DNA of 64,000 nucleotides from SZUA-36 sp963774415 (GTDB lineage: Bacteria > Pseudomonadota > Gammaproteobacteria > Xanthomonadales > SZUA-36), in contig CAVZEU010000003.1 in NCBI GenBank assembly GCA_963774415.1, positions 1,116,001 through 1,180,000 of the forward strand, written 5' to 3'. The translations under genes were made by a program, and so were the position numbers. Below the pieces are notes generated by a model, which was not told where the DNA came from, searched no databases, and saw only the letters and a program-made list of their open reading frames with translations. Numbering within the stretch: the first letter of the stretch is position 1; each line of letters opens with the position of its first letter. This document shows, piece by piece, positions 33,974 to 43,290 of this stretch.

Positions 33974-34344
33974 GCACCGGCGGAGAACTGACCACGGACC
34001 AGCTGCAACAGCTCGTTGTATCCTCCCTGGAAGACTTCAAAGCCGCTGACATCCAGGTCGTCGATGTTTCCGACCATAACCCGCTGACCGAGCGCATGGT
34101 TATTGCCTCGGGCAATTCCACGCGGCACGTCAAGTCAATGGCCGAGAACATGATCAGCAGGGCCAAGGACAGCGGTAATCCGCCGCTGGGCGTGGAGGGA
34201 CAGCGTGAAGGCGAATGGGTACTCGTCGATCTGAATGATGTGATCGTGCACCTGATGCTGCCGCAGACACGGGCTTTTTATAACCTCGAGAAACTCTGGG
34301 AGGCCAGCACCGCTTACCGCAGTGGTGTCAGCAGCCTCGCCTAA
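33964..34344 (+). CDS. rsfS: Ribosomal silencing factor RsfS
   Basis: 126 aa. Binds uL14 and prevents subunit joining in slow growth. The Iojap/RsfS core is LQQLVVSSLEDFKAADIQVVDVSDHNPLTERMVIASGNSTRHVKSMAENMI, then GVEGQREGEWVLVDLNDVIVHLM and FYNLEKLW. The first residues MASGTGGEL precede the usual family start (about TTDQLQQLV). They are encoded at the end of the repeat element, whose terminal GAGATGGCTTC supplies the ATG. An earlier in-frame ATG at 33934 lies within the element. rsfS-rlmH adjacency is conserved in bacteria, though here 263 bases intervene. Confidence 0.94.
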   Translation: MASGTGGELTTDQLQQLVVSSLEDFKAADIQVVDVSDHNPLTERMVIASGNSTRHVKSMAENMISRAKDSGNPPLGVEGQREGEWVLVDLNDVIVHLMLPQTRAFYNLEKLWEASTAYRSGVSSLA

Positions 34345-34607
34345 GCCGCACATTGCACCGGTATCCCGGACAGGGACGCGGGACAGGTGCACCTGGACGC
34401 CGGGCTGGAGCAAAAGCGTAGCCGCGGCTGCGCGTTGAAGGCAGCCCAAGTGGGGGTTGGCCAGTGCAGGCCGGGATAGGTGGTGAGCTCGTACAAACCG
34501 TGCTTCTGGAACATATGAAAAGGCGTGCAGATTCTCATGATATTACAGCATCATCGCAACAGGCTCACAGCCCGTTGGTGCCATGTGCGGGTTGCGGGTT
34601 GTCCTGA
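34345..34607. other. Unexplained spacer between rsfS and rlmH
   Basis: 263 bases with no gene I can support. A 65-codon minus-strand frame (34341-34538, MRICTPFHMFQKHGLYEL) has a Cys/Pro-rich predicted product and no visible ribosome site. TATCCCGG near 34361 and CCGGGATA near 34470 are 8-base inverted arms. The same spacer is only a few bases in most genomes, so an old insertion is possible. Confidence 0.4.
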
Positions 34608-35078
34608 ATGCAATTGCTGGTAGCTGCCGTGGGCCAGCGCATGCCGCCATGGGTCAACGAGGCCTGGCACGACTACCGGCGCAGGATGCCGGCCGCCATC
34701 GCTCTTGCATTGCGTGAAGTTCCACTGGGCAAACGAAGCAAAAATGCCGACAGGCCCCGCCTGGTAGCGGAAGAAAGCCGGGCGCTCGCAGCCGCCATGC
34801 CTGAACGCGCCCGGCGCGTGGTGCTCGATATCCGCGGCCGGCCCTGGTCGACGCGGGAATTGTCGCGGCGGCTCGAGTCCTGGATGGTGGATGGCCGTGA
34901 CGTGGGGTTCATGATCGGCGGGCCAGACGGGATCGACCCCGCCATTGTTGCTGCATCGGATGAGCGCTGGTCGCTGGGGCCGCTGACCCTGCCGCATCCA
35001 CTGGTGCGGGTCGTGGTCGCCGAGCAACTCTACCGGGCCTGGACCATTACGCAGCATCACCCTTATCACCGTGCATGA
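34608..35078 (+). CDS. rlmH: 23S rRNA pseudouridine-1915 N3-methyltransferase RlmH
   Basis: 156 aa SPOUT-fold methyltransferase. MQLLVAAVGQRMPPWVNEAWHDYRRRMP at the N-terminus, the SAM-binding knot VGFMIGGPDGID and the C-terminal RVVVAEQLYRAWTITQHHPYHRA, which ends in the HPYHR motif found throughout the family. It overlaps maf by four bases. Confidence 0.97.
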   Translation: MQLLVAAVGQRMPPWVNEAWHDYRRRMPAAIALALREVPLGKRSKNADRPRLVAEESRALAAAMPERARRVVLDIRGRPWSTRELSRRLESWMVDGRDVGFMIGGPDGIDPAIVAASDERWSLGPLTLPHPLVRVVVAEQLYRAWTITQHHPYHRA

Positions 35079-35656
35079 ACAGACCGGGGTGCATATTGCT
35101 GGCGTCCGCGTCACCACGCCGCCAGGAACTGCTGCGGCAACTGGACGTCCCGTTCAGGGCGGTGCCGGCCGACGTCGACGAGACGGTCAACGACGGTGAA
35201 GCGGCCCGGGAATACGTGGTGCGGGTGGCGCGGGCCAAAGCGCTTTCCGGGTTGGCCCGGGCCGGACAGGGCGTGCCGTCGTTGGGTGCGGACACCGTCG
35301 TCGTGCTGGAGGGCGAAATTTTCGGCAAACCGGCGTCCCGGGCTGATGCCCGGTTCATGTTGCAACGCCTGTCCGGGCGGACCCACCGGGTTTATTCCGC
35401 CGTCGCGCTGGCGACCGGCGGCAACGGGATAAGCGACCGTCTCAGTGTCACCGCCGTGACGTTTGCCGAGCTGCCGCCATCGTGGATCCATCGATACTGC
35501 GACGGGGGCGAGCCAATGGACAAGGCCGGAGCGTACGCCATCCAGGGAGCCGCGGGCCGCTTCATCGAGCGCATCGATGGCAGCTACAGCGGTGTCATGG
35601 GTCTGCCGCTGTTCGAAACGGCAGCGTTGCTCGGCCAGGCCGGATTGCTGGATTGA
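35075..35656 (+). CDS. maf: Maf-like nucleotide pyrophosphatase (YhdE type)
   Basis: 193 aa. Hydrolyses dTTP/UTP and modified nucleotides to the monophosphate, a house-cleaning role. The Maf motif LLASASPRRQELLRQL is at the N-terminus, SLGADTVVVLEGEIFGKP holds the catalytic Asp, and DKAGAYAIQGAAGRFIERIDGSYSGVMGLPL is typical of the YhdE branch. It overlaps the rlmH stop codon. rng follows after 118 bases, giving the maf-rng-yhdP-tldD order seen in E. coli (yhdE-rng-yhdP-tldD). Confidence 0.95.
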   Translation: MNRPGCILLASASPRRQELLRQLDVPFRAVPADVDETVNDGEAAREYVVRVARAKALSGLARAGQGVPSLGADTVVVLEGEIFGKPASRADARFMLQRLSGRTHRVYSAVALATGGNGISDRLSVTAVTFAELPPSWIHRYCDGGEPMDKAGAYAIQGAAGRFIERIDGSYSGVMGLPLFETAALLGQAGLLD

Positions 35657-35774
35657 CGGATGGGCCGTCAGGTCGAAACGATTCAGGCGGTGCAGCAGAG
35701 AAGCGCTCCGCAATGGTATTCTAGACCGGGTTTGTACCCGTCAAGGGCGACCGAGGCAGTGGAGTGATGTGCAA

Positions 35775-37244
35775 ATGAGCGTAGAGATCCTGATCAACGT
35801 CACGCCAACGGAAACCCGCGTCGCGCTGGTGGAAAACGGCATGCTGCAGGAGGTTTCGCTCGAACGCAGCAGTCACTTCGGTTTCATCGGCAACATCTAC
35901 AAGGGCTCGGTCTCCCGTGTACTGCCCGGCATGGAGGCGGCCTTTATCGACATTGGCCTCGATCGCACCGCGTTCCTGCACGCCTCCGATATTTTCACCC
36001 CCGGCGCAGAGCCGCTGCCGGAGCAAGCCGGACCGCCCGCGCCCATTACCTCACTGGTCCGCGAGAACGACGAAGTCATCGTCCAGGTCATCAAGGATCC
36101 GCTGGGCACCAAGGGTGCGCGCCTGACAACCAATATCAGCATTCCGTCGCGGTTCCTCGTGTTGCTGCCGGGCTGCGACTCGCTGGGTGTCTCGATGCGG
36201 ATTGAAGACCCGGTGGAACGCCAGCGGCTGCAGTCCCTGTTGACGACGCTGCGTCAGCCGCAGGATCAGCACGGCTACATCGTGCGGACCAATGCCGAGA
36301 ACGTGGATGAGTTCGTGCTGGCGGCCGACATGGCCTACCTGCAGAAAGTCTGGGAGTCGATCGAGCAGCAATTGGCGACGTCGAGACCCGGCGATTGCGT
36401 ATACGAGGAGTTGTCACTGCCCTTGCGCGCCATACGCGATCACTTACAGGAGGATGTCGACCGCGTCCTGATCGACTCGCCTCAGGAGTTCGAGCGCCTG
36501 CAGGATTTCACGACACGATTTTTGCCGGAATGGAGTCACCGCATCGAACTCTACCAGGCGGCCCGGCCGATTTTCGACCTGCATGGGGTCGAGGACGAGA
36601 TCAACGCGGCCCTGCACCGCAAGTCCACGTTGAAATCCGGCGGCCACCTGGTGATCGACCAGACCGAAGCGATGACCACCATCGACGTCAATACCGGTGG
36701 TTACGTCGGTCACCGTACGCTCGAAGAAACCATCTACAAGACCAATCTGGAAGCGGCGCAGGCGATCGCGCGGCAACTGCGTCTGCGTAACCTCGGCGGC
36801 ATTATCATCATTGACTTCATCGATATGCAGAACGAGCAACACAGGCAGCAGGTATTGTCGGAATTGGAACGCGCGCTGCAGCGTGACCACGCCAAGACTC
36901 ATCTGTGCGGAATATCCGAACTGGGTCTGGTGGAGATGACGCGCAAGCGCACGACCGAGAGCCTCGGCAGGGTATTGTGTGAACCCTGCCCGGTCTGCGC
37001 CGGCCGCGGCATGCTGAAAAGCGCCGACACGGTCAGCCTGGAGGTGTTCAGGGAAATCATGCGCTCCAGCCGTCAGTTCGAAGCCAGCCGCATGCTCGTG
37101 GTCGCCGCGCCACAAGTCGTCGACAAGATCCTCGATGACCAGTCGACCGTGGTCGCGGAACTCGAGGAGGTCATCGGCAAGTCCATACGCTTTCAGCGCG
37201 AGGAGCAGTACACGCAGGAACAGTTTGACGTGGTCCTGCTCTAA
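35775..37244 (+). CDS. rng: Ribonuclease G
   Basis: 489 aa, standard RNase G length. An S1 domain sits near the N-terminus (NIYKGSVSRVLPGMEAAFIDIGLDRTAFLHASDI), then the RNase E/G catalytic core with the metal-binding TIDVNTGGYVG...IDFIDM aspartates and the zinc-link CEPCPVCAGRG. It processes the 5' end of 16S rRNA and degrades mRNAs. The frame is open from 35463, but ATG 35775 (MSVEILINVTPTETRVALVENG) is the family start; an in-frame ATG six bases earlier is not needed. yhdP follows after five bases. Confidence 0.97.
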   Translation: MSVEILINVTPTETRVALVENGMLQEVSLERSSHFGFIGNIYKGSVSRVLPGMEAAFIDIGLDRTAFLHASDIFTPGAEPLPEQAGPPAPITSLVRENDEVIVQVIKDPLGTKGARLTTNISIPSRFLVLLPGCDSLGVSMRIEDPVERQRLQSLLTTLRQPQDQHGYIVRTNAENVDEFVLAADMAYLQKVWESIEQQLATSRPGDCVYEELSLPLRAIRDHLQEDVDRVLIDSPQEFERLQDFTTRFLPEWSHRIELYQAARPIFDLHGVEDEINAALHRKSTLKSGGHLVIDQTEAMTTIDVNTGGYVGHRTLEETIYKTNLEAAQAIARQLRLRNLGGIIIIDFIDMQNEQHRQQVLSELERALQRDHAKTHLCGISELGLVEMTRKRTTESLGRVLCEPCPVCAGRGMLKSADTVSLEVFREIMRSSRQFEASRMLVVAAPQVVDKILDDQSTVVAELEEVIGKSIRFQREEQYTQEQFDVVLL

Positions 37245-37249
37245 CCCCC

Positions 37250-40200
37250 ATGGCGAAGATCGGCAAAATCCTGCGGCGAGTGCGCACCCTGTTGTGGACG
37301 GCGCTGGCGCTGCTGACGGTGTTGGCCGCCGTGCTGGTCGGTATCGGCAAACTATTGATGCCGTACAGCAGTCACTACCAGCCGCAACTCGAAGAATGGC
37401 TCAGCAAGACCTTCAATCAGCCGGTCCGGGTCGAGAGCTTCAACGGGGAGTGGAAAGCTTTCGGTCCCCGGATCAGCCTGCGCGGCGTGATTTTTACGCC
37501 ACAGGGGTCACAGTCCGAGATCGCTATCCAACAAGCCGCGCTCGACATCAAGCCGCTGAACGTATTGATCCCGGGACAGCCGCTTTACAGCTTCAGGATA
37601 ATCGGGGCGGACCTGGCGCTGGTACGTACCCAGGACGGGCGCTATCGGCTCTCGGGCCTGGGGGTGAGCCGGCATGCCGGGGAGGACGTCGGTCAGGGTC
37701 TGCCCAACGTCGGCCTCAACGGCGAGGTCAGGCTCGAGCAGTCGAGCCTGAGCTTCGACGACCTCGGGCGCAAGATCCACTTGTTGCTGACCAACGTCAA
37801 CGGCCGACTGCAACTGGATAACCACCGCCTGGGCGCGGAGATACAGGCGCGCGTGTCCGACCGGAAAAAAGACCGGGTATTGGGCGATTTGAACGCGGTG
37901 GTCCAGGTCAGACTGGATCATGAGCAACACCTGGCCAGCGCCCGCTGGCACGTCAATACCGGCGAAATGATGCTGGCGGGACTGGTTCGGCAGTTGCCGA
38001 AACACCCGCTGCTGCCGGTCTCGGGCTGGCTCAACGCTGAAATATGGGGCGAGTGGCGCGCGGGCAGCCCGCAGAAAATGCAGGGCGTGGTCGACCTGCG
38101 TGACGCCACCTGGGCAGGGCCATCGGGCCCCTTGTCGGTCGACCACCTCAACGGCCGCTTCAACTGGCGTTATTCCAAGCGGCGAGACTGGCGCGTCGAT
38201 CTTTCTGACCTGATGCTCGAGCAGCAGGGCGAGCGTTGGCAGAGCAAGCGCGTTTCGATCGCCCGTAACCTGCCGGCAAACCTGGGGCTGTGGGTCAGTT
38301 CGGACTTTCTGCAACTGGATTTCCCAATACGGCTGACGCAAAGAATCATGGCGTCCTACGACACGCCGTGGCCGCAGACCCTGCCGCGAAATGCCAGCGG
38401 CAAAGTGCGTAACTTCGACCTCCTGCTGGATGGCAGCTGGCGTGTCGAGCAGGCCAGCGGCGTTCTGGATGATGGTGATCTGTCGGACTGGGGACGCGGG
38501 CCGGACATCACCGGCCTGCACGCCAGTGTCGACATCCGCAATCGGCGCGGAGATGTCAGTTTTGGCGGCCAGGCCGTTACACTGAACTGGCCGCGCGTGT
38601 TCCCGGCGCCTGTCACCGTGAGGACCCGTGACTGTCACGCGGAAGTGGCGCTAAAGGCGCGGCGGCAATGGCGCTTCGACGTCGATATGTGCCGCGTGGG
38701 AAACAAGGATCTGGATGTCTTCGGCCGCGTCCGCCTGGCATCGGACGAGGGCAAGCCGGTGGTTGATATCAACACGGTCATGGATCGGGGTGATATTTCG
38801 CGGTTTGCCAACTACTGGCCGCAGAACCTGATGAGCAAGCAGACCCTGCGCTGGTTGCGGACCGCCCTGCTCGGCGGCCGCGTGGAACAGGCGCATTTCT
38901 CGATGTTCGGTGACCTGGACGACTTTCCGTTCAGAAATCACCGCGGGCACATGCAGGCCGTGGTCAAGGCAGTGGACGCGGATCTCAGCTACGCGGACGG
39001 TTGGCCGCGCGCGCGGCAGATCGACGCGGTCGTTGCCTTCGACAATGCCAGCATGTTGGTAACTGGCAGTATCGGCGATTCCGGTGGCGCGGCCATAGGC
39101 CAGGTCAGCGCGCGCATCGGGAACTTCAAGCAACCAGTGCTCGACGTGGATTACCGGACCTCGGCCGACATGTCCGACGTGGCCGACTTCATCAAGCAGA
39201 CGCCCCTGCTCGACAAACTGGCGCTGGATCCCGATCAGTTCGGGTTTTCCGGGCCGGTGGAGGTCAACGGACACATCCACAACCGACTCAAGGACACGAC
39301 CGACCCGGTGACGGTTTCGGGTACGGGGGAGATGAAAGGCGTTCATTTCAGCTACGACGATGGCGAGGTGGTACTGGACGGCATCAAGGGGCGACTGAAC
39401 TACAGCCAGGACGGCCTCAGCGGGGACGCCTTCAGCGTCAGCTACAAAAAATACCCCGGTACACTCGATATCAAGGCCGACTGGGACGCCGCAGAGGTAT
39501 TTCACGCGGGTCTGCGCGGCACGATGCCGGTCGACAAGGTGGTCCCGCAACAACTACTGCAAAGCGAGCCGTTGTTCCGCCAGGCGAGCGGCAGCAGCAA
39601 CTGGGTTATCGCCCTGGGGGTCAGGTCGGTCGCAGGCCAGGCCGAGCGCGAGACGTGGCTGGATATCCGCAGTGATCTCAAGGGCGTTTCAATCGATTTG
39701 CCGGCGCCGATGAACAAGCCGGCCGCGGAAGCCTGGCCGCTGAGTGTACACTACCCGGTGCGCACGCAGTCGCACCTGTTGACCGCGGTCATGCCGGGCC
39801 ACGGGCAGTTGAAGATGGAGCTGGCCGCGGATGACGCACGGCCGCTCAGAGCCGCCCTGCAACTGGGGGGTACGGTCGCGAAGCTGCCTGCAGACGGCCA
39901 GTTCGTGATTGACGGAACGGTGCCGAAGCTGGACCTGGACGGCTGGATCGACTGGACCGTCGACCGCCTGTCCCAGTCCGGCGGGGGCAAAGGCCTGACG
40001 CTGCAGCGTGCTGAGGTGCAGGCCGGGCAGGCCGTCGTTTTCAACCGCCCGTTCGACCATGTCGCGATGACGATGGACTACGAGGGCGACGTCATCGCCG
40101 GCACCTTCGACGGCAAGGACATCGACGGCAAGGTCCGTTATTACAAGAATGAGCAGGGTTCTCACAGTCTCACGGGCGAATTCGAGCGTCTGATCATGCC

Positions 40201-41158
40201 GGAGCCCATCGCGGGCGGCGTGACGATGGAATCCGACCCTGGTGAAATGCCGGAGATTCATTTTTACAGCAAGGAATTCTCCTACCTGGGACTGGACCTC
40301 GGTGAAACCCGCATCGAGGGATACCCGATCCAGAACGGCTATCACATTGCCTCCGTGGAGGCCCATTCTCCGAAGCTGGATTTTGACGCGGCGGGTGACT
40401 GGCTCAAAGGTGCCGACGGGGTGCGTTCGGATTTCAAGGTCAACATCACCTCGGAGAGCCTGGGGACGTTGCTCGACGCCATGAATATTTCGTCGGTCGT
40501 GCAGGGCGGCCAGACCGTGATTCACTTTGACGCCTGGTGGAAGGGTCCGCCGGCCGCATTTGCGCTGAAACGTCTGAACGGGGATATGGACTTGAGCGTG
40601 GTGCAGGGCAATATCGTCAATGCCGAACCCGGGGCCGGGCGAATGCTGGGCCTGTTGAGCCTGTCAGCTTTGCCGCGCCGGCTATCAATGGATTTCAGGG
40701 ATGTATTTGGCAGCGGGTTCAGCTTTGACGAAGCCAAGGGCTCGATGCATTTCGAAAACGGCACCAGCTTCGCCGACGACCTGAAATTGAGTTCCACCAC
40801 GGCCGAGATAACGATCACCGGCAGTACCGACATGGTGGCCAAGACGTTCGATTATGAAATCACCGTGCGTCCGGGGGTCAGCAAGTCATTCCCGATGATT
40901 GGCGCGCTGGCCGGCGGACCGGTGGGAGCGGCCGCCGGGTTGGCATTGCAGGCCCTGTTGCGGGACAGCCTCGGGGATGCGACGGAAGCCCGCTATTCGA
41001 TCCGCGGGCCCTGGTCAGCCCCGATCGTCAAGCGGCTGAACGTAGCGGCGGAAAATGGTCAAAACAAGGGTGGCAAGAAGAACGGTGACAGGAAAAATGG
41101 CCACAAGAACAGCGGCGGCAACCACGGACGTGACAAAGCAGCCGCGAAAGATGGCTGA
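37250..41158 (+). CDS. yhdP: YhdP family AsmA-like envelope protein
   Basis: 1302 aa, the size of E. coli YhdP. A single N-terminal membrane anchor (LLWTALALLTVLAAVLVGIGKLL, residues 22-44) is followed by a very long periplasmic beta-groove region (NQPVRVESFNGEWKAFGPRISLRG onward). The conserved C-terminal region is GRMLGLLSLSALPRRLSMDFRDVFGSGFSFDEAKGSM and the DUF3971-type end FPMIGALAGGPVGAAAGLALQAL. The family bridges inner and outer membranes and carries phospholipids. The last 35 residues are an unusual hydrophilic Gly/Asn/Lys/His-rich tail (NKGGKKNGDRKNGHKNSGG). It lies between rng and tldD as in E. coli. Confidence 0.94.
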   Translation: MAKIGKILRRVRTLLWTALALLTVLAAVLVGIGKLLMPYSSHYQPQLEEWLSKTFNQPVRVESFNGEWKAFGPRISLRGVIFTPQGSQSEIAIQQAALDIKPLNVLIPGQPLYSFRIIGADLALVRTQDGRYRLSGLGVSRHAGEDVGQGLPNVGLNGEVRLEQSSLSFDDLGRKIHLLLTNVNGRLQLDNHRLGAEIQARVSDRKKDRVLGDLNAVVQVRLDHEQHLASARWHVNTGEMMLAGLVRQLPKHPLLPVSGWLNAEIWGEWRAGSPQKMQGVVDLRDATWAGPSGPLSVDHLNGRFNWRYSKRRDWRVDLSDLMLEQQGERWQSKRVSIARNLPANLGLWVSSDFLQLDFPIRLTQRIMASYDTPWPQTLPRNASGKVRNFDLLLDGSWRVEQASGVLDDGDLSDWGRGPDITGLHASVDIRNRRGDVSFGGQAVTLNWPRVFPAPVTVRTRDCHAEVALKARRQWRFDVDMCRVGNKDLDVFGRVRLASDEGKPVVDINTVMDRGDISRFANYWPQNLMSKQTLRWLRTALLGGRVEQAHFSMFGDLDDFPFRNHRGHMQAVVKAVDADLSYADGWPRARQIDAVVAFDNASMLVTGSIGDSGGAAIGQVSARIGNFKQPVLDVDYRTSADMSDVADFIKQTPLLDKLALDPDQFGFSGPVEVNGHIHNRLKDTTDPVTVSGTGEMKGVHFSYDDGEVVLDGIKGRLNYSQDGLSGDAFSVSYKKYPGTLDIKADWDAAEVFHAGLRGTMPVDKVVPQQLLQSEPLFRQASGSSNWVIALGVRSVAGQAERETWLDIRSDLKGVSIDLPAPMNKPAAEAWPLSVHYPVRTQSHLLTAVMPGHGQLKMELAADDARPLRAALQLGGTVAKLPADGQFVIDGTVPKLDLDGWIDWTVDRLSQSGGGKGLTLQRAEVQAGQAVVFNRPFDHVAMTMDYEGDVIAGTFDGKDIDGKVRYYKNEQGSHSLTGEFERLIMPEPIAGGVTMESDPGEMPEIHFYSKEFSYLGLDLGETRIEGYPIQNGYHIASVEAHSPKLDFDAAGDWLKGADGVRSDFKVNITSESLGTLLDAMNISSVVQGGQTVIHFDAWWKGPPAAFALKRLNGDMDLSVVQGNIVNAEPGAGRMLGLLSLSALPRRLSMDFRDVFGSGFSFDEAKGSMHFENGTSFADDLKLSSTTAEITITGSTDMVAKTFDYEITVRPGVSKSFPMIGALAGGPVGAAAGLALQALLRDSLGDATEARYSIRGPWSAPIVKRLNVAAENGQNKGGKKNGDRKNGHKNSGGNHGRDKAAAKDG

Positions 41159-41215
41159 AATCCCGTCGTGGAGCCCCGCAAGCGGGCGCAACCCGATCAA
41201 TGCAAGAGGATGCTG

Positions 41216-42658
41216 ATGGTAGACACACTGGCAATCGCAGAACGACAGCTGCTGGAACCCGGCGGGCTCGATTACCGTGACCTGCAAAAGGTGCTCGATC
41301 ACCTGATGGCGCCTTCGGTGGACGCGGGCGACCTGTACTTTCAAAGCACCTGCCACGAGGCATGGTCACTGGAGGACGGCCTGGTCCGCAGCGCCTCGCA
41401 TGCACTGGAACAGGGCGTCGGTATCCGCGCCATCAGCGGGGAGAAGACCGGTTTCGCCTACGCCGACGAGATGATCATGCCTTCGCTGCTGGAAGCTTCG
41501 GGCGCGGCGCGGGCGATCGCCCGGCAGGGTTCGCAAGGCGCCGTCCAGGCATGGCGCCGGCAAGGCGCGGCCGGTCTCTATCGGGGCGTCGACCCGATGG
41601 CGAGCCTGTCCGCGGAAGAGAAGGTCGACCTGCTGCGCCAGATCGACACCTACACGCGCTCGCTGGACCCGCGTATTCAGCAGGTGGTGGTGAGCCTGTC
41701 CGCGACCCATGACACGATCCTTGTCGCTGCGACCGACGGCACGCTGGCGGCGGATGTGCGCCCGTTGGTGCACCTGAGCCTTGCCGTCATCGCGGAGCAG
41801 AACGGCCGCCGGGAACAGGGCAGCGCCGGCGGCGGCGGCCGCTTCGATTACCTGCAGTTGACGGCCGGCAATCAATGGCAGCGTTTTGCCGACGAGGCTG
41901 CCAGGCAGGCCCTGGTAAATCTGGAAGCCGAAGACGCGCCGGCGGGTTGCATGACGGTCGTGCTCGGCCCGGGCTGGCCGGGCGTGCTGTTGCACGAAGC
42001 CGTCGGCCACGGCCTGGAGGGTGATTTCAACCGCAAGGGAACATCGGCGTTCAGCGGCAGGATGGGGGAAAAGGTGGCGGCCGAGGGCGTAACGATCGTC
42101 GATGACGGCACTTTGCCGGAAAGACGCGGCTCGCTGAGCGTCGACGACGAGGGGGTTGCCACCGAGCGCACCGTTCTGGTCGAAAACGGCGTCCTGGTGG
42201 GCTACATGCAGGACCGCCTGAACGCCCGCCTGATGAAGATGAAGCCGACCGGTAATGGCCGACGCGAGTCGTTTACACACCTGCCGATGCCGAGGATGAC
42301 CAATACTTTCATGCTGGCGGGTGACAAGGACCCGGACGAAATCATAGCCTCGGTCGACAAGGGTCTGTACGCGGTCAATTTCGCCGGTGGCCAGGTGGAT
42401 ATCACGTCCGGCAAGTTCGTCTTCTCGGCCAGTGAGGCGTACCTGATAGAAAACGGCAAGGTCACCTGCCCGGTCAAGGGCGCCACCCTGATCGGCAACG
42501 GTCCGGATGTCATGACCCGGGTCAGCATGGTGGGCAACGACCTGCAATTGGACCCGGGCGTGGGCGTCTGCGGCAAGGACGGCCAAAGTGTGCCGGTGGG
42601 CGTCGGCCAGCCGACGCTGCGGGTCGAGGCCCTGACCGTGGGCGGGACCCGGACATGA
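41216..42658 (+). CDS. tldD: Metalloprotease subunit TldD
   Basis: 480 aa. With PmbA (TldE) it forms a heterodimeric zinc protease that degrades unfolded peptides and matures some peptide antibiotics. The zinc motif is LLHEAVGHGLEGDFNRKGTSAFSG. Further family marks are MTNTFMLAGDKDPDEIIASV, GLYAVNFAGGQVDITSGKFVFSASEAYLIENGK and GVCGKDGQSVPVGVGQPTLRV at the C-terminus. ATG 41216 is chosen because AGAGG sits six bases ahead; ATG 41210 is too close to it. Confidence 0.97.
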   Translation: MVDTLAIAERQLLEPGGLDYRDLQKVLDHLMAPSVDAGDLYFQSTCHEAWSLEDGLVRSASHALEQGVGIRAISGEKTGFAYADEMIMPSLLEASGAARAIARQGSQGAVQAWRRQGAAGLYRGVDPMASLSAEEKVDLLRQIDTYTRSLDPRIQQVVVSLSATHDTILVAATDGTLAADVRPLVHLSLAVIAEQNGRREQGSAGGGGRFDYLQLTAGNQWQRFADEAARQALVNLEAEDAPAGCMTVVLGPGWPGVLLHEAVGHGLEGDFNRKGTSAFSGRMGEKVAAEGVTIVDDGTLPERRGSLSVDDEGVATERTVLVENGVLVGYMQDRLNARLMKMKPTGNGRRESFTHLPMPRMTNTFMLAGDKDPDEIIASVDKGLYAVNFAGGQVDITSGKFVFSASEAYLIENGKVTCPVKGATLIGNGPDVMTRVSMVGNDLQLDPGVGVCGKDGQSVPVGVGQPTLRVEALTVGGTRT

Positions 42659-42695
42659 GCAGGGCGGGTCGTTTGCAGTCGGTTGCAGTGCCTGC

Positions 42696-43262
42696 TTATT
42701 CCCCCGGCCCGTCCGCAGCCGTGCCCGGCGAGTCCGGCGGCAACGGCGGCAACGGCGTTTGGACGTCGGCTTCGCGCAGCAACCGGAACAGCTTGCGTGC
42801 TGCCGCCGGCGGCTTGCCTGCCCGTGCTTCTCTGCCGGCATTGCGTACCAACTGGCGCAGCGTCTGGCTGTTGAGTTGCGGGCGATGCGCCAGCAGCGCG
42901 GCCAATGCGCGATCGCTGCCATCGAGCAGGCGGTCGCGCCAGGCTTCGACGAGATGATGGCGCGCATTTGCTTGCCGTTGTCGTTCATCGAGTTGATCGA
43001 CCGCCCGCGCGACCTCTCGGGCGTCGAGCTTGCGCAGCATCCCGGCGATGGTTTTGAGTTGCCGTTTTCGGGCTCCGCGCCCGGCGATGCTGCGGGCAAA
43101 AGCCACGGCGGTGCGCAGGTCTTCATCCAGCGGCAAGTGCGCACACTGGCGCTCCGGCAGCGCCACCAGCTGTCGCGCCAGGTCCAGCCACGCGAGCGCT
43201 TCGCGCCGGCGCTGGCTTTTGCTGACAGGCGCCGATTGTTGGTCGGTTTTGATGTCGTTCAT
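42696..43262 (-). CDS. darP: Ribosome-associated protein DarP (YjgA, DUF615)
   Basis: 188 aa. DUF615 protein that promotes 50S subunit assembly. SKSQRRREALAWLDLARQLVALP at the N-terminus and QLDERQRQANARHHLVEAWRDRLL and LVRNAGREARAGKPPAAARKLFRLLRE near the end are family hallmarks. The frame extends upstream to 43517 inside pmbA on the other strand, but ATG 43262 (MNDIKTDQQSAPVS) gives the expected length. It is divergent from pmbA by 28 bases and convergent with tldD, the usual placement. The C-terminal tail is Pro-rich. Confidence 0.93.
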   Translation of the reverse strand: MNDIKTDQQSAPVSKSQRRREALAWLDLARQLVALPERQCAHLPLDEDLRTAVAFARSIAGRGARKRQLKTIAGMLRKLDAREVARAVDQLDERQRQANARHHLVEAWRDRLLDGSDRALAALLAHRPQLNSQTLRQLVRNAGREARAGKPPAAARKLFRLLREADVQTPLPPLPPDSPGTAADGPGE

Positions 43263-43290
43263 TGCACCGCGTGATCGAAGGAGTTTGCCG

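Noticed and set aside
34341..34538. 65-codon minus-strand frame between rsfS and rlmH
   Set aside because: No ribosome site, odd Cys/Pro-rich composition, overlaps the rsfS end, and no family resemblance.
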